Counted from the stretch's first letter, positions 35,384 through 46,120 are shown. The stretch is DNA of 64,000 nt from Flexivirga aerilata (GCF_013002715.1 NZ_JABENB010000002.1:682001-746000); one strand, 5' to 3'. Notes: generated by a model not told the origin, from the sequence alone. Made by a program: numbers and translations.

Positions 35384-37726
35384 GTGAGAAGACGTGTCTT
35401 CAAAGGCGTAGCCGGACTCACCGCGACCGCGGCGACCGCAGCCTTCACCATCGGCGCGAACAGCCCGTCCGCCCTCGCCGCCGCGGCACCCCCGCAGGAG
35501 CCGGGCAAGGTGACCAAGTCGGACAACCTGCCCAACCCGCGGGCCGAGAAGCAGGCCAAGCTGCGGCAGGAGGCCGTGACCAAGCTGGTCAAGGGGCAGG
35601 CCAAGGTCAAGACCATCGGGGGCAAGAAGGTCATCGAGCTGCAGGCGCCCGAGGCCGGTGCCGCGCAGGCCGGGGCCCGCGGCAAGGGCAGCAAGCCCAG
35701 GAAGGGCAAGTACGTCGAGTACGACCCCAACCAGACGACCAAGATCTTCACCACGCTCGCCGAGTTCGGCACCCAGACCAAGCCGGTCCAGGGCGGCACG
35801 CCCGGGCCGGTGCACAACCAGATCCCGGAGCCGGACCGGTCGACGAACAACTCGACCTACTGGGAGAAGGACTTCAACCAGCAGCACTACGAGAACATGT
35901 TCGACGGCGACGGCGAGTCGTTCCAGAACTTCTACAAGAAGCAGTCGCAGGGCCGCTTCCAGGTCACCACCGAGGTCTCGGACTGGGTGAAGGTGCCCTA
36001 CAACGAGGCGCGTTACGGGCACAACCCGGTCGACAGCAACGGCGACGGCGTGCCGGACGACGGCACCAGCGAGGCCGAGGGCTACTGGTCGTTCATCAAG
36101 GACTCGCTGACCGCCTGGTACAACCAGCAGAAGCAGTCCGGCAAGACCGACGCCCAGATCAAGGAAGACCTGAAGCAGTTCGACACCTGGGACCGCTACG
36201 ACTACGACGGCGACGGCAACTTCAACGAGCCGGACGGCTACATCGACCACTACCAGGCGATCCACGCCGGTGAGGGCGAGGAAGCCGGCGGCGGCGCCCA
36301 GGGCGACGACGCGATCTGGTCGCACCGCTGGGCGGTCAGCTCCGGCATCGGCACCACCGGCCCCGCGGACAACAAGTCCGGCGGTGTGCAGATCGGCAAC
36401 ACCGGCATCTGGGTCTCGGACTACACCACCGAGCCGGAGAACGGCGGACTCGGCGTGTTCGCGCACGAGTTCGGCCACGACCTCGGTCTGCCCGACCTCT
36501 ACGACACCACCAACCGGGGTGACAACAGCGTCGCCTACTGGAGCCTGATGAGCAGCGGCTCGTGGCTCAACCACGGCAAGGACGACATCGGCACCACGCC
36601 GGGTTACATGGGCGCCTGGGAGAAGCTGCAGCTGGGCTGGACCGACACCCAGACCGTGCAGTTCGGCGAGCGTGCCGACGTCAACCTCGGCCCGGCCGAC
36701 GAGGACAGCAAGCAGAAGCCGATGGCGCTCGCGGTCAACCTGCCCGACCAGACGGTCGTCACCAACTACAACACCCCGAAGTCGGGTCAGTACGAGTGGT
36801 GGAGCGGCCGCGGCGACAACCTGAACAACACGCTGCAGCGCGAGGTCGACCTGACCGGCGCGAGCAGCGGCTCGGTGTCGGCGGCCCTCTGGTACGACAT
36901 CGAGCAGGACTACGACTACCTCTACGGTCAGGTCTCCACCGACGGCGGCGCCACCTGGACCAACGTCGGCGACGCGATGACCGGCAAGCAGGAGTCGTGG
37001 GGCACCGTCAGCTACGACCTCACGCCGTACGCCGGCAAGAAGGTGCTCTTCCGCTTCTCCTACCAGACCGACGGCGGCGTCAACGAGGCCGGCGCGTTCC
37101 TGGACGACATCACCGTGAAGGTGGGCGACATCGCCACGACCGACGACGTCGAGTCGGCCACGTCCGCGTGGACCCCGAAGGGGTTCGTCCGGATGGGCGG
37201 CACCACCAGCGAGCAGGTCAGCCACTACTACCTGGCCGAGTCCCGCCGTTACAACGGGTATGACGCGACGCTGCGCACCGGGCCGTACAACCTCGGCTTC
37301 CCGGACAAGCCGGACTGGGTCGAGCACTACCCCTACCAGGACGGTCTGGTGGTCTGGTACGTCAACAACCGCTACCCGGACAACAACGTCACCAAGCACC
37401 CCGGCTACGGCCAGGTGCTGCCGGTCGACGCGCACCCGCGCCCGAACGTCTGGCCGGGCGGCACGGTTGCGAGCAACCGGATCAACTCCTACGACTCGAC
37501 GTTCGGGCTCGACCGCACCGACGCGTTCACCCTGCACCGCAGGGGTGCGACGCTGGACTTCCTGTCGCAGGCGCCGGTGAAGACGTTCGACGACACCAAC
37601 CCCAACCAGTACTGGTACGCACAGTCGCCGACCTCGTCGGTGAAGGTGGCCGGCACCGGCACGCAGATCACCGTCCACAACAAGCAGGGCGACGGTCTGA
37701 AGGTGCAGGTCCGGTTCACCCGCTGA
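35384..37726 (+). CDS. Secreted M6-family (immune inhibitor A-like) metalloprotease
   Basis: A 780-residue secreted protease. The N-terminus MRRRVFKGVAGLTATAATAA with a following ALAAAA is a signal peptide; a Lys-rich propeptide follows to about residue 130. The zinc site HEFGHDLGLPDLYD starts at residue 361 (H-E-x-x-H), preceded by NTGIWVSDYTTEPENGGLG, typical of M6 peptidases such as Bacillus InhA. The C-terminal half has beta-rich MAM/Ig-like segments (SAALWYDIEQDYDYLYGQVSTDGG, KVLFRFSYQTDGGVNEAG). GTG 35384 has GGAGG 4 nt upstream. Monocistronic, with a terminator after it. Confidence 0.9.
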   Translation: MRRRVFKGVAGLTATAATAAFTIGANSPSALAAAAPPQEPGKVTKSDNLPNPRAEKQAKLRQEAVTKLVKGQAKVKTIGGKKVIELQAPEAGAAQAGARGKGSKPRKGKYVEYDPNQTTKIFTTLAEFGTQTKPVQGGTPGPVHNQIPEPDRSTNNSTYWEKDFNQQHYENMFDGDGESFQNFYKKQSQGRFQVTTEVSDWVKVPYNEARYGHNPVDSNGDGVPDDGTSEAEGYWSFIKDSLTAWYNQQKQSGKTDAQIKEDLKQFDTWDRYDYDGDGNFNEPDGYIDHYQAIHAGEGEEAGGGAQGDDAIWSHRWAVSSGIGTTGPADNKSGGVQIGNTGIWVSDYTTEPENGGLGVFAHEFGHDLGLPDLYDTTNRGDNSVAYWSLMSSGSWLNHGKDDIGTTPGYMGAWEKLQLGWTDTQTVQFGERADVNLGPADEDSKQKPMALAVNLPDQTVVTNYNTPKSGQYEWWSGRGDNLNNTLQREVDLTGASSGSVSAALWYDIEQDYDYLYGQVSTDGGATWTNVGDAMTGKQESWGTVSYDLTPYAGKKVLFRFSYQTDGGVNEAGAFLDDITVKVGDIATTDDVESATSAWTPKGFVRMGGTTSEQVSHYYLAESRRYNGYDATLRTGPYNLGFPDKPDWVEHYPYQDGLVVWYVNNRYPDNNVTKHPGYGQVLPVDAHPRPNVWPGGTVASNRINSYDSTFGLDRTDAFTLHRRGATLDFLSQAPVKTFDDTNPNQYWYAQSPTSSVKVAGTGTQITVHNKQGDGLKVQVRFTR

Positions 37727-37756
37727 CCTCCGTCGGCAGGGTATGACGCAGGCGAC

Positions 37757-37793
37757 GCGCCGGTCGCGGGATTGCTCCCGCGGCCGGCGCTTT
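37757..37793 (+). terminator. Rho-independent-type terminator of the M6 protease gene
   Basis: Stem GCGCCGG-T-CGCGGGA pairs with TCCCGCG-G-CCGGCGC around a TTGC loop, then TTT. One T-G wobble; 15-bp stem. It separates the protease gene from glnA2. Confidence 0.85.
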
Positions 37794-37841
37794 CGCGTGC
37801 CCGCTCCCGTCATACGGTCCCGGTAAGGCAGGATCTGCGGT

Positions 37842-39179
37842 ATGGATCGTCAGCAGGAATACGTGCTCCGCACCATCGAGGAGCGGGACATCCGGTTCAT
37901 CCGGCTCTGGTTCACCGACGTGCTGGGGACGCTGAAGTCGGTGGCCGTCGCACCCGCCGAGTTGGAGGGCGCCTTCACCGAGGGCATCGGCTTCGACGGC
38001 AGCTCGATCGAGGGCCTCGCGCGGGTGTTCGAGTCCGACATGCTGGTGCTGCCCGACGCCGACACCTTCCAGGTGCTGCCCTGGCGTGGCGAAAACCCGG
38101 GCACCGCAAGGATGTTCTGCGACATCCGGCTGCCCGACGGATCGGCAAGCCAGGCCGACCCGCGCAACGTGCTGCAGCGGGCGCTCACCAAGGCCAGCGA
38201 CAAGGGGCTGACGTTCTACACCCACCCCGAGATCGAGTTCTACCTCTTCGAGCAGAACATGCGGCCGGGGGAGCCGCCGACGCCGGTCGACCAGGCCGGG
38301 TTCTTCGACCACGTGCCGCACGGCACCGGGCACGACTTCCGCCGCTCGGCGATCTCGATGCTGGAGCAGATGGGCATCTCGGTGGAGTTCTCCCACCACG
38401 AGGCCGGGCCGGGGCAGAACGAGATCGACCTGCGCTACGCCGACGCCCTCTCGACCGCCGACAACATCATGACCTTCCGCACCGTGATCAAGGAGGTCGC
38501 GCTCGAGCAGGGCGTGTTCGCCTCGTTCATGCCCAAGCCGCTCGCCGACGCCCCCGGCTCCGGCATGCACACCCACGTGTCGCTGTTCGAGGGCGACCGC
38601 AACGCGTTCTACGAGGCCGGCGCGCCCTACCAGTTGTCAAGCACGGCAAAGGGATTCATCGCCGGCATCCTGCACCACGCACCGGAGATCTCGGCGGTCA
38701 CCAACCAGTGGGTCAACTCTTACAAGCGCATCTGGAGCGGGGCGGAGGCCCCGGCGCACGTCAGCTGGGGGCACAACAACCGCAGCGCGATGGTGCGCGT
38801 GCCGATGTACAAGCCGGCCAAGGGCCAGAGCGCGCGGGTCGAGGTGCGCTCCATCGACGCGTCGGCCAATCCCTATCTCGCGTATGCCGTCGTGCTCGCG
38901 GCCGGCATGAAGGGCATCGAGGAGGGCTACGAGCTGCCGCCCGAGGCCGAGGACGACGTGTGGAACCTCACCGACCGGGAACGCCGGGCGATGGGGATCG
39001 ACCCGTTGCCGGCGTCGCTGGATCACGCCATACATCTGATGGAGGGCAGTGAGCTGGTCGCCGAGACCCTCGGCGAGCACGTCTTCGACTTCTTCCTGCG
39101 CAACAAGCGCGCCGAGTGGGCCGGCTACCGCGACCAGGTCACCCAGTTCGAGCTGGACCAATACCTCAAGCGACTGTGA
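37842..39179 (+). CDS. glnA2: Type I glutamine synthetase, GlnA2 type
   Basis: A 445-residue glutamine synthetase. Conserved: GFDGSSIEGL, ARMFCDI, EIEFYLF, FSHHEAGPGQNEID, PGSGMHTHVSL, NRSAMVRVP and VEVRSIDASANPYLA. At the site that holds the adenylylated Tyr in GSI-beta enzymes (LYELPPEE), the sequence reads DDVWNLTDRER, with Trp near residue 374, so GlnE control is not expected. Length and position just before glnE match glnA2 of M. tuberculosis. A -10 TACGGT (37813-37818) and AAGGCAGGA lie upstream. Confidence 0.93.
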   Translation: MDRQQEYVLRTIEERDIRFIRLWFTDVLGTLKSVAVAPAELEGAFTEGIGFDGSSIEGLARVFESDMLVLPDADTFQVLPWRGENPGTARMFCDIRLPDGSASQADPRNVLQRALTKASDKGLTFYTHPEIEFYLFEQNMRPGEPPTPVDQAGFFDHVPHGTGHDFRRSAISMLEQMGISVEFSHHEAGPGQNEIDLRYADALSTADNIMTFRTVIKEVALEQGVFASFMPKPLADAPGSGMHTHVSLFEGDRNAFYEAGAPYQLSSTAKGFIAGILHHAPEISAVTNQWVNSYKRIWSGAEAPAHVSWGHNNRSAMVRVPMYKPAKGQSARVEVRSIDASANPYLAYAVVLAAGMKGIEEGYELPPEAEDDVWNLTDRERRAMGIDPLPASLDHAIHLMEGSELVAETLGEHVFDFFLRNKRAEWAGYRDQVTQFELDQYLKRL

Positions 39180-39204
39180 TGCGCCAGGCAACGACCGTGC
39201 AGCC

Positions 39205-42195
39205 GTGAACGTGCCCCGGGAGCAGAGCCGTCGAGCGGCACTGGTGCGGGCCGGCTTTGCCGAACCCACCCGCGCCGAGCCGATGCTCGACGAGTTGGAG
39301 CTGCCCGCCGACGCCATCGCGACGATGAGCCGGGCGGCCTCGCCCGACCAGGCGTTGCTCGGGCTGGTGCGGTTGCGCGAGGTGCTGCCCGATGCCGAGA
39401 AGCGCTCGTTCGCAGCGCTTTTCGCCGACGACCCGGACGCCTGGGCGCGGCTGGTCGCGGTCACCGGTGCCTCCGCCGCGCTGACCGACCGGCTGATCCG
39501 GCACCCCGACCAGTGGCACGACGTCGCCGCGGCGCGCATCGCCCCCCGCGAGGAGCTGTATGCCGCGCTCACCGATGCCGTCGGGGACCGCACCGGCACC
39601 GAGGCGTATGACGCGCTGCGCGTCGCCTACTTCCGGCAACTGATCCAGATCGCCGCCGTCGACCTCGCCGGCGACGGGATCGAGCAGTTCCCGGTGATCG
39701 CCGAGGCGCTCTCGGACCTCGCGGGCGCCGCGCTCGAGGCTGCGCTGCGAATCGCCCGCAACACCGTCTCCGACGAGGAGAGCTGCCGGCTCAGCGTGAT
39801 CGCGATGGGCAAGTGCGGCGGCCGCGAACTCAACTACATCAGCGACGTCGACGTCATCTTCGTCGCCGAGCCGGCGGGCGACGCCGACGAGGACGAGGCG
39901 CTCGCGGTCGGCACCAAGCTCGCGACCGAGCTGATGCGTGCGTGCTCGGTGGCGACCGGCGAGGGCAGCCTCTGGCAGGTCGACCCGGCGCTGCGCCCCG
40001 AGGGCAAGCAGGGGCCGCTCGTGCGCACGGTCGCCTCCCACCGCACCTACTACGAGCGGTGGGCCAAGACGTGGGAGTTCCAGGCACTGCTCAAGGCCCG
40101 GCCGATCGCGGGGGACGAGGAGCTCGGCGCGGCATACCTGGAGGTGATCCAGCCGATGGTCTGGCGGGCCGCGGGCCGCGACCATTTCGTCGAGGACGTG
40201 CAGGCGATGCGCCGCCGGGTCGAGCAGCACCTGCCGGCGGCCGAGGCCGACCGGGAGCTCAAGCTCGGCAAGGGCGGCCTGCGGGACATCGAGTTCAGTG
40301 TGCAGCTGCTGCAGCTGGTGCACGGGCGCACCGACGAGCGGCTGCGCAACCGCAGCACGCTGGCCGCGATCGAGTCGCTCTCCCGGGGCGGCTACATCGG
40401 CCGGGTCGACGCCCACGAACTCGACGACGCCTACCGGCAGCTGCGGCTGCTGGAGCACCGCATCCAGCTGTCCCGGATGCGGCGCACCCACCTGCTGCCG
40501 ACCGGTGAGGGCGACCTGCGCGCGCTCGGACGGGCCGTAGGTCTGCGGGTCGACGCCGAGCGGAAAGTGGTCGAGCTGTGGCGGTCGCAGTCGGCCCAGG
40601 TGCGCCGGCTGCACGAGCGCATCTTCTACCGGCCCCTGCTCTCGGCGGTCGCCCGGTTGTCCGCCGACGACGCCCGGCTGTCGCCGGAGAGCGCGCGAGA
40701 TCGCTTCGCAGCGTTGGGGTTTCGCGACAGTGCGGGAGCGATCCGGCACATCGAGGCGCTCACCGCGGGCGTCAGCAGGCGGGCCGCGATCCAGCGCACG
40801 CTGTTGCCGGTCATGCTGCAGTGGTTCGCCGAGGAGGTCGACCCCGACCTCGGCCTGCTCGCCTTCCGCAAACTCAGCGACGCGCTCGGCTCGACGCCGT
40901 GGTTCCTGAAGATGCTGCGGGACGAGGGCCGCGCCGCGGAGACCCTGGCCCGGGTGCTGGCCAGCAGCCGCTTCGTCGGGCAGTTGCTCGAGCGCGCGCC
41001 GTCGGCGGTGTCGGTCTTCGGCAGCCGCGAAGCCCGGCGGCCGCTCACCCGCGACCAGCTGGGCTCCACGATGCGCGCGGCGATCCAGCGCCAGGACGAC
41101 GACGACGCGGCGCTGCTCGCGGTCCGCTCGGCCCGCCGCAACGAGCTGATCCGCATCGCGGTCGCCGAGCTCTCCGGTGAGCTGGAGGACCTCGACGCCC
41201 TGGAGATCGCGCTGACCGACCTGGCCGCGGCCACTCTGCAAGGCGCCCTGGACCTCGCGATCCGACACGTCGAAAAGGAAAGCGGCACCATGCTTTCCAC
41301 CTCGCTCGCGATCATCGGCATGGGCCGGTTCGGCGGCCGTGAGCTCGGCTTCGGCTCCGACGCCGACGTGATGTTCGTGCACGACCCGTTGCCCGGCGCC
41401 GACGCCGGCGTCGCCCAGTCCCAGGCGGAGCAGGTCGTGGCCTACCTGCGCACCGGCCTGTCCGCGAGCGGGCCGGACCCGGCGCTCGGGGTGGACGCCG
41501 ACCTGCGGCCGGAGGGCAAGGCGGGGCCGATCGTGCGCACGCTCGCGTCATACGCCGGTTACTACGAGCGCTGGTCGGAGGGCTGGGAGGCGCAGGCGCT
41601 GCTGCGGGCGACGCCCGTCGCCGGCGACGAGGACCTCGGTCGCCGGTTCACCGACCTGATCGACCCGTTGCGCTGGCCGGAGGGGGGCATCAGCGAGAAG
41701 GCGGTGCGGCAGATCCGCACTCTCAAGGCGCGCATGGAGGCCGAGCGCATCCCGCGCGGGGGAGACGTGCGCACCCATTTCAAGCTGGGTCGCGGCGGGC
41801 TGTCCGACGTGGAGTGGACGGTCCAGCTGGCGCAGCTGGAGCACGCCCACGAGATCCCGGCACTGCGTCATCCGGGCACGATCACGCCGTTGCGGGTGAT
41901 GGCCGAGCACGACCTGATCAGCCTGCGGGACGCCGCTGCGCTCCGCGAATCATGGTCGCTGGCAACGCGATTGCGCAACGCATCGGTGTTGTGGCGGGGT
42001 CGTCCGGTCGACGCGCTGCCGAGCAACCTCACCGACGCCGACGGCATCGCCCGCATCCTCGGCGCACCGGTCGGCGCCGGTCACGAGCTGGGGGAGCGCT
42101 ACCTGCGCGTCGCCCGGCGGGCCCGCGCCGTCGTCGAGCGGGAGTTCTACGGCTCCGACCCCGACGAGGGCGACGACTTCGAGCCGACCCGGTAG
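39205..42195 (+). CDS. glnE: Bifunctional glutamine synthetase adenylyltransferase/adenylyl-removing enzyme
   Basis: A 996-residue protein controlling GlnA by adenylylation and deadenylylation. It has two nucleotidyltransferase domains with G-x-R-E-L...D-x-D motifs: GGRELNYISDVDVIFV (about residue 205-220) and GGRELGFGSDADVMFV (about 710-725), each followed by a helical GlnD-UR-binding segment (DLRPEGKAGPIVRTL). It starts 25 nt after glnA2, probably on the same transcript. GTG 39205 is chosen because the frame upstream overlaps glnA2; GTG 39211 is also possible. Confidence 0.93.
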   Translation: MNVPREQSRRAALVRAGFAEPTRAEPMLDELELPADAIATMSRAASPDQALLGLVRLREVLPDAEKRSFAALFADDPDAWARLVAVTGASAALTDRLIRHPDQWHDVAAARIAPREELYAALTDAVGDRTGTEAYDALRVAYFRQLIQIAAVDLAGDGIEQFPVIAEALSDLAGAALEAALRIARNTVSDEESCRLSVIAMGKCGGRELNYISDVDVIFVAEPAGDADEDEALAVGTKLATELMRACSVATGEGSLWQVDPALRPEGKQGPLVRTVASHRTYYERWAKTWEFQALLKARPIAGDEELGAAYLEVIQPMVWRAAGRDHFVEDVQAMRRRVEQHLPAAEADRELKLGKGGLRDIEFSVQLLQLVHGRTDERLRNRSTLAAIESLSRGGYIGRVDAHELDDAYRQLRLLEHRIQLSRMRRTHLLPTGEGDLRALGRAVGLRVDAERKVVELWRSQSAQVRRLHERIFYRPLLSAVARLSADDARLSPESARDRFAALGFRDSAGAIRHIEALTAGVSRRAAIQRTLLPVMLQWFAEEVDPDLGLLAFRKLSDALGSTPWFLKMLRDEGRAAETLARVLASSRFVGQLLERAPSAVSVFGSREARRPLTRDQLGSTMRAAIQRQDDDDAALLAVRSARRNELIRIAVAELSGELEDLDALEIALTDLAAATLQGALDLAIRHVEKESGTMLSTSLAIIGMGRFGGRELGFGSDADVMFVHDPLPGADAGVAQSQAEQVVAYLRTGLSASGPDPALGVDADLRPEGKAGPIVRTLASYAGYYERWSEGWEAQALLRATPVAGDEDLGRRFTDLIDPLRWPEGGISEKAVRQIRTLKARMEAERIPRGGDVRTHFKLGRGGLSDVEWTVQLAQLEHAHEIPALRHPGTITPLRVMAEHDLISLRDAAALRESWSLATRLRNASVLWRGRPVDALPSNLTDADGIARILGAPVGAGHELGERYLRVARRARAVVEREFYGSDPDEGDDFEPTR

Positions 42196-42199
42196 CGAC

Positions 42200-42961
42200 T
42201 CAGCGGGAGCGGCCGATCGCGCCGAGCATGCCGCGGATGGTCAGCTCGGTGGTCACCAGCACCGCGATCGCCTGCGCCACCAGCAGCGCGATCAGCACGA
42301 GCAGCTGCACGGCCGCGGCCTCCCACGCGCTCGCCCCACCGAGCAGCGCACCGACGAAAGCCCCTGGCAGCGTGACGATCCCGACGGTGCGGGTCTGGTC
42401 GAGCCCGGGGATCAGCGCCAGCGCGGCGTCGTCGCGGGCGACCACGTCGGCGGCGTCGCGGTCGCTGAGACCGATCGACAGCCCGGCCTCGTATTCGCCA
42501 TATCTGGTGCTGAGCGCATCGTGGATCCGCTTGCCGGTCAACGAGGTCGCGGTCATCGAGTTGCCGCCGACGATGCCCAGCACGGGGATGACCGCGATCG
42601 GCCGCACCGGCACCAGCCCGGTCGCCAGCATGCCGAGGACACCCGGCACGACCCCTGCACAGATCGGCAGCAGCGTCCAGGGCGACCACCGGCCGAGGAT
42701 CCGGTGGGCGCTGGTGAACGCCGCGACACCGAGCATCAGCGCGCAGAAGAGCAGCGACAGCGGCCACGAGTGCAGCACCGCACCGATCACCAGGCCGACA
42801 ACCGCCAGCTGCACGGTCGCCCGAGCCGCCGCGGTCAGCTGGCCGAGACCGCTGCCGAGTCGTCCCCAGCGCACGATCGCCGCGGCGAGCAGCGCGCCGC
42901 AGATCACGAAGATCAGCACCGCGACCTCGTCGCGCCAGCCGTGCATCTGGACCAGGCTCAC
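42200..42961 (-). CDS. FetB/YbbM-family (UPF0014) ABC permease
   Basis: A 253-residue membrane protein with about seven segments. The family signature VIPVLGIVGGNSMTATSLTGKRI and the loop ALALIPGLDQTRTVGIVTLPGAFVGALLGGASAWEAAAVQLLVL are clear. In E. coli FetAB exports iron under oxidative stress; here no FetA-like ATPase gene is adjacent, so the pairing is unknown. Convergent with glnE, 4 nt apart. Confidence 0.85.
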   Translation of the reverse strand: MSLVQMHGWRDEVAVLIFVICGALLAAAIVRWGRLGSGLGQLTAAARATVQLAVVGLVIGAVLHSWPLSLLFCALMLGVAAFTSAHRILGRWSPWTLLPICAGVVPGVLGMLATGLVPVRPIAVIPVLGIVGGNSMTATSLTGKRIHDALSTRYGEYEAGLSIGLSDRDAADVVARDDAALALIPGLDQTRTVGIVTLPGAFVGALLGGASAWEAAAVQLLVLIALLVAQAIAVLVTTELTIRGMLGAIGRSR

Positions 42962-43028
42962 GCCACCTGAGTATGGCCCTCGGTCGCTCGCGCCTCGGAC
43001 GCGACGCGGGTCACGCTGGCCGCGACCC

Positions 43029-43034
43029 TAGAAT
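43029..43034 (+). promoter_or_regulatory. -10 element TAGAAT of the his operon
   Basis: TAGAAT, six bases (TGCCGC), GTG 43041; leaderless start of hisD. No attenuator-like leader peptide can fit. Confidence 0.6.
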
Positions 43035-43040
43035 TGCCGC

Positions 43041-44387
43041 GTGATTGCTCGTGTCGACCTGCGTGGTGCCGCCCTGTCCTCCCTGGACGCGCGTGCGCTG
43101 CGCGAAGCCCTGCCCCGCGCCGAACTCGACGTCGAGGCCGCACTGGAGACCGTGCGGCCGATCTGCGAGCAGGTGCATGCGGGCGGGGTCGACGCGATCC
43201 TCGACCTCGACGAGCGCTTCGACGGCATCCGGCCGCCGTCGCTCCGGGTGCCGGCGGAGGTGCTCGACAAGGCGCTCGCCGCGCTCGAGCCGACGCTGCG
43301 CGCCGCCCTGGAGGAGTCGATCCGCCGCGCCCGGCTGGTGCACGCCGACCAGGCACGGGTCGACTCGGTGACCCAGGTCGTCCCCGGCGGCACCGTCACC
43401 GAACGCTGGGTGCCGGTGGACCGCGTCGGGCTCTACGTGCCGGGCGGCCAGGCGGTCTACCCGAGCAGCGTCGTGATGAACGTCGTGCCGGCGCAGATCG
43501 CCGGTGTCGGCTCGCTTGCCGTCGCCAGCCCGCCGCAAAGCTCGAACACCGGTGATTTCGTGGGCTATCCGGACCCGACGATCCTCGCGGCGTGCGCGCT
43601 GCTCGGGGTCGACGAGGTCTACGCCGTCGGCGGCGCCCAGGCAGTCGCGATGTTCGCATATGGCGCGAGCGACGCCTCCGGCGCGACCGTCTGCGAGCCG
43701 GTGACGCTGGTGACCGGCCCGGGCAACGTCTACGTCGCCGCCGCCAAGCGCCTGCTGCTCGGCATCATCGGCATCGACGCCGAGGCCGGCCCGACCGAGA
43801 TCGCGATCCTCGCCGACGAGACCGCCGACGCCGAGCTGGTCGCGGCCGACCTGATCAGCCAGGCCGAGCACGACGAGCTGGCCGCGTCGGTGCTGGTCAC
43901 CGACAGCGAGGAGCTGGCCGCCGCCGTCGAGGCGGCGCTCGAGCGGCGGGCCGCGCGCACCAAGCACACGATCCGGGTCAAGACCGCCCTCGGCGGCCGG
44001 CAGTCCGGCATCGTGCTGGTCTCCGGGGTGGACGAGGGCGTGCGCGTCGTCGACGCCTACGCGGCCGAGCACCTGGAGATCCAGACCCGCGACGCCGCGG
44101 CGGTCGCGGCCCGCATCCGCAACGCCGGCGCGATCTTCGTCGGCGACTACGCGCCGGTGAGCCTCGGCGACTACGCCGCCGGATCCAACCACGTGCTGCC
44201 GACCGGCGGGTGCGCCTGCCACAGCGGCGGCCTGTCGGTGCAGACCTTCCTGCGCGGCATCCACGTGGTCGACTACTCGCGCGAGGCGCTCGCCGACGTG
44301 GCCGACACCGTGGTCACGCTCGCCACCGCCGAGGACCTGCCGGCACACGGCGAAGCGGTCACCGCCCGCTTCGCGTCGGACTCGTGA
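43041..44387 (+). CDS. hisD: Histidinol dehydrogenase
   Basis: A 448-residue Zn enzyme oxidising histidinol to histidine in two steps. Seen: [66 protein letters not shown] (Zn His), [10 protein letters not shown] (catalytic Glu/His) and [11 protein letters not shown]. First gene of the operon; its TGA overlaps hisC GTG by 4 nt. Confidence 0.96.
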   Translation: MIARVDLRGAALSSLDARALREALPRAELDVEAALETVRPICEQVHAGGVDAILDLDERFDGIRPPSLRVPAEVLDKALAALEPTLRAALEESIRRARLVHADQARVDSVTQVVPGGTVTERWVPVDRVGLYVPGGQAVYPSSVVMNVVPAQIAGVGSLAVASPPQSSNTGDFVGYPDPTILAACALLGVDEVYAVGGAQAVAMFAYGASDASGATVCEPVTLVTGPGNVYVAAAKRLLLGIIGIDAEAGPTEIAILADETADAELVAADLISQAEHDELAASVLVTDSEELAAAVEAALERRAARTKHTIRVKTALGGRQSGIVLVSGVDEGVRVVDAYAAEHLEIQTRDAAAVAARIRNAGAIFVGDYAPVSLGDYAAGSNHVLPTGGCACHSGGLSVQTFLRGIHVVDYSREALADVADTVVTLATAEDLPAHGEAVTARFASDS

Positions 44388-45514
44388 CCGAGCTGCGGGC
44401 GTTGCTGCGGCCCGAGTTGCAGGGAGCAACGCCCTACGGCGCCCCGCAGCTCGACGTGCCGGTCGCCCTCAACACCAACGAGTCCGCCTACCCGGTGCCG
44501 CCTGTCGTGGTCGATCAGATCGCCCACGACGTCGCGCAGGTCGCGGCCACGCTCAATCGCTATCCCGACCGCGAATTTGCCCGGCTGCGAGAGCTTTTGG
44601 CGTCATACCTGACGAAGACGAGTGGCGAGCACGTCACCGCCGACCAGGTGTGGGCGGCCAACGGGTCCAACGAGGTGCTGCAGCACCTGGTGCAGGCGTT
44701 CGGGGGAGCGGGGCGCACCGCGCTCGGTTTCACCCCGTCCTACTCGATGCACCCGCTGATCGCCGGCCGCGGCGGGGCGACCTGGATCGACGGGCTGCGG
44801 GACGCCGACCCCAAGCGCTTCGACCTCGACGCCGACCTCGCCGTCGAGCAGACCAAGCAGCACGACCCGGACCTGATCTTCCTGACCTCGCCGAACAACC
44901 CGACCGGCACCTCGATCGATCTCGACGTCGTGCGGCGGGTGTATGACGCGAGCGACCACGCGATCGTGGTCGTCGACGAGGCCTACACCGAGTTCGCCCG
45001 CACCGGCACCCGCAGCGCGCTCACGCTCCTGCCGGGCCGCGACCGGCTGGTGGTGAGCCGGACGATGTCCAAGGCGTTCGCGTTCGCCGGCGCCCGGCTC
45101 GGATACTTCGCCGCCGCAACCGAACTCGCCGAGTTGATGCGTCTGGTGCGGCTGCCCTATCACCTCTCGAGCGTCACGCAGGCCGTCGCGTGCGCGGCGC
45201 TGGAGCACGCCGACACGATGCTGGCGATGGTGGAGCGCATCAAGACCACCCGCGACGCGCTCGTCGACGGTTGTCTCGAGCTCGGGCTGCAACCGGTCCC
45301 GAGCGACGCCAACTTCGTGCTCGTCGGGGGATTCGCCGACAGTGCGACGGCGTGGCAGGCTCTGCTCGACGAGGGCGTGCTGGTGCGTGACGTCGGCATC
45401 CCGCACCACCTGCGCATCACCGCCGGCACCGCCGAGGAGAACACCGCCGTGCTGCAGGCATTGCGCACGGTCACGGCCGCCGGTCGCACGAGCACGACGA
45501 AAGGCAACGCATGA
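44384..45514 (+). CDS. hisC: Histidinol-phosphate aminotransferase
   Basis: A 376-residue class II PLP aminotransferase. [13 protein letters not shown] at the N-terminus, [19 protein letters not shown] and the PLP lysine 230 in [16 protein letters not shown] identify it. GTG 44384 overlaps hisD, and its stop overlaps the hisB ATG (ATGA). The long open frame before 44384 belongs to another reading frame of hisD. Confidence 0.95.
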   Translation: MTELRALLRPELQGATPYGAPQLDVPVALNTNESAYPVPPVVVDQIAHDVAQVAATLNRYPDREFARLRELLASYLTKTSGEHVTADQVWAANGSNEVLQHLVQAFGGAGRTALGFTPSYSMHPLIAGRGGATWIDGLRDADPKRFDLDADLAVEQTKQHDPDLIFLTSPNNPTGTSIDLDVVRRVYDASDHAIVVVDEAYTEFARTGTRSALTLLPGRDRLVVSRTMSKAFAFAGARLGYFAAATELAELMRLVRLPYHLSSVTQAVACAALEHADTMLAMVERIKTTRDALVDGCLELGLQPVPSDANFVLVGGFADSATAWQALLDEGVLVRDVGIPHHLRITAGTAEENTAVLQALRTVTAAGRTSTTKGNA

Positions 45515-46116
45515 CCGAGCACCGCACCGCCCGCATCGAGCGGGCGACCAAGGAGAGCCAGATCGAGCTGTCGCTCGACCTGGACGGCACCGGACAGAGC
45601 GATGTCTCGACCGGCGTGCGGTTCTACGACCACATGCTCGAGAGCTTCGCCAAGCACAGCCTGATCGACCTGTCGGTCAAGGCAACCGGCGACCTCGACG
45701 TCGACGCGCACCACACGGTCGAGGACACCGCGATCGTGCTCGGGCAGGCGGTGCGCGAGGCGCTCGGCGACAAGTCCGGCATCTCCCGCTTCGGCGACGC
45801 GACCGTGCCGCTCGACGAGGCGCTGGTGCACGCGGTCGTCGACGTCGCCGGGCGCCCCTACGTCGTGCACACCGGCGAACCCGACGGCCAGATCTACGCG
45901 ATCATCGGCGGCAACTACGCCGGCTCGCTGACCCAGCACGTGCTGGAGAGCTTCGGCCACCACGCCGCGATCGCGCTGCACGTGCGGGTGCTCTCCGGCC
46001 GCGACCCGCACCACATCGTCGAGGCGCAGTTCAAGGCGGTCGCCCGCGCGCTGCGCGCGGCCATCGCCCGCGATCCGCGCGTCGTCGGCATCCCGAGCGC
46101 CAAGGGCGCGCTGTAA
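45511..46116 (+). CDS. hisB: Imidazoleglycerol-phosphate dehydratase
   Basis: A 201-residue Mn-dependent dehydratase. Both metal-binding repeats are present: [13 protein letters not shown] with [14 protein letters not shown], and the second-half [13 protein letters not shown] with [19 protein letters not shown] monofunctional enzyme, as usual in actinobacteria. It starts on the hisC stop. Confidence 0.96.
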   Translation: MTEHRTARIERATKESQIELSLDLDGTGQSDVSTGVRFYDHMLESFAKHSLIDLSVKATGDLDVDAHHTVEDTAIVLGQAVREALGDKSGISRFGDATVPLDEALVHAVVDVAGRPYVVHTGEPDGQIYAIIGGNYAGSLTQHVLESFGHHAAIALHVRVLSGRDPHHIVEAQFKAVARALRAAIARDPRVVGIPSAKGAL

Positions 46117-46120
46117 GTCC

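Noticed and set aside
35216..37813. 865-aa minus-strand open frame
   Set aside because: It is antisense to the M6 protease gene, which has a signal peptide, zinc motif and ribosome-binding site; the minus frame is a high-GC shadow with no domain signature.
39166..41382. 738-aa minus-strand open frame
   Set aside because: Antisense to glnE, with His/Arg/Gly-rich composition typical of GC-rich shadow frames.
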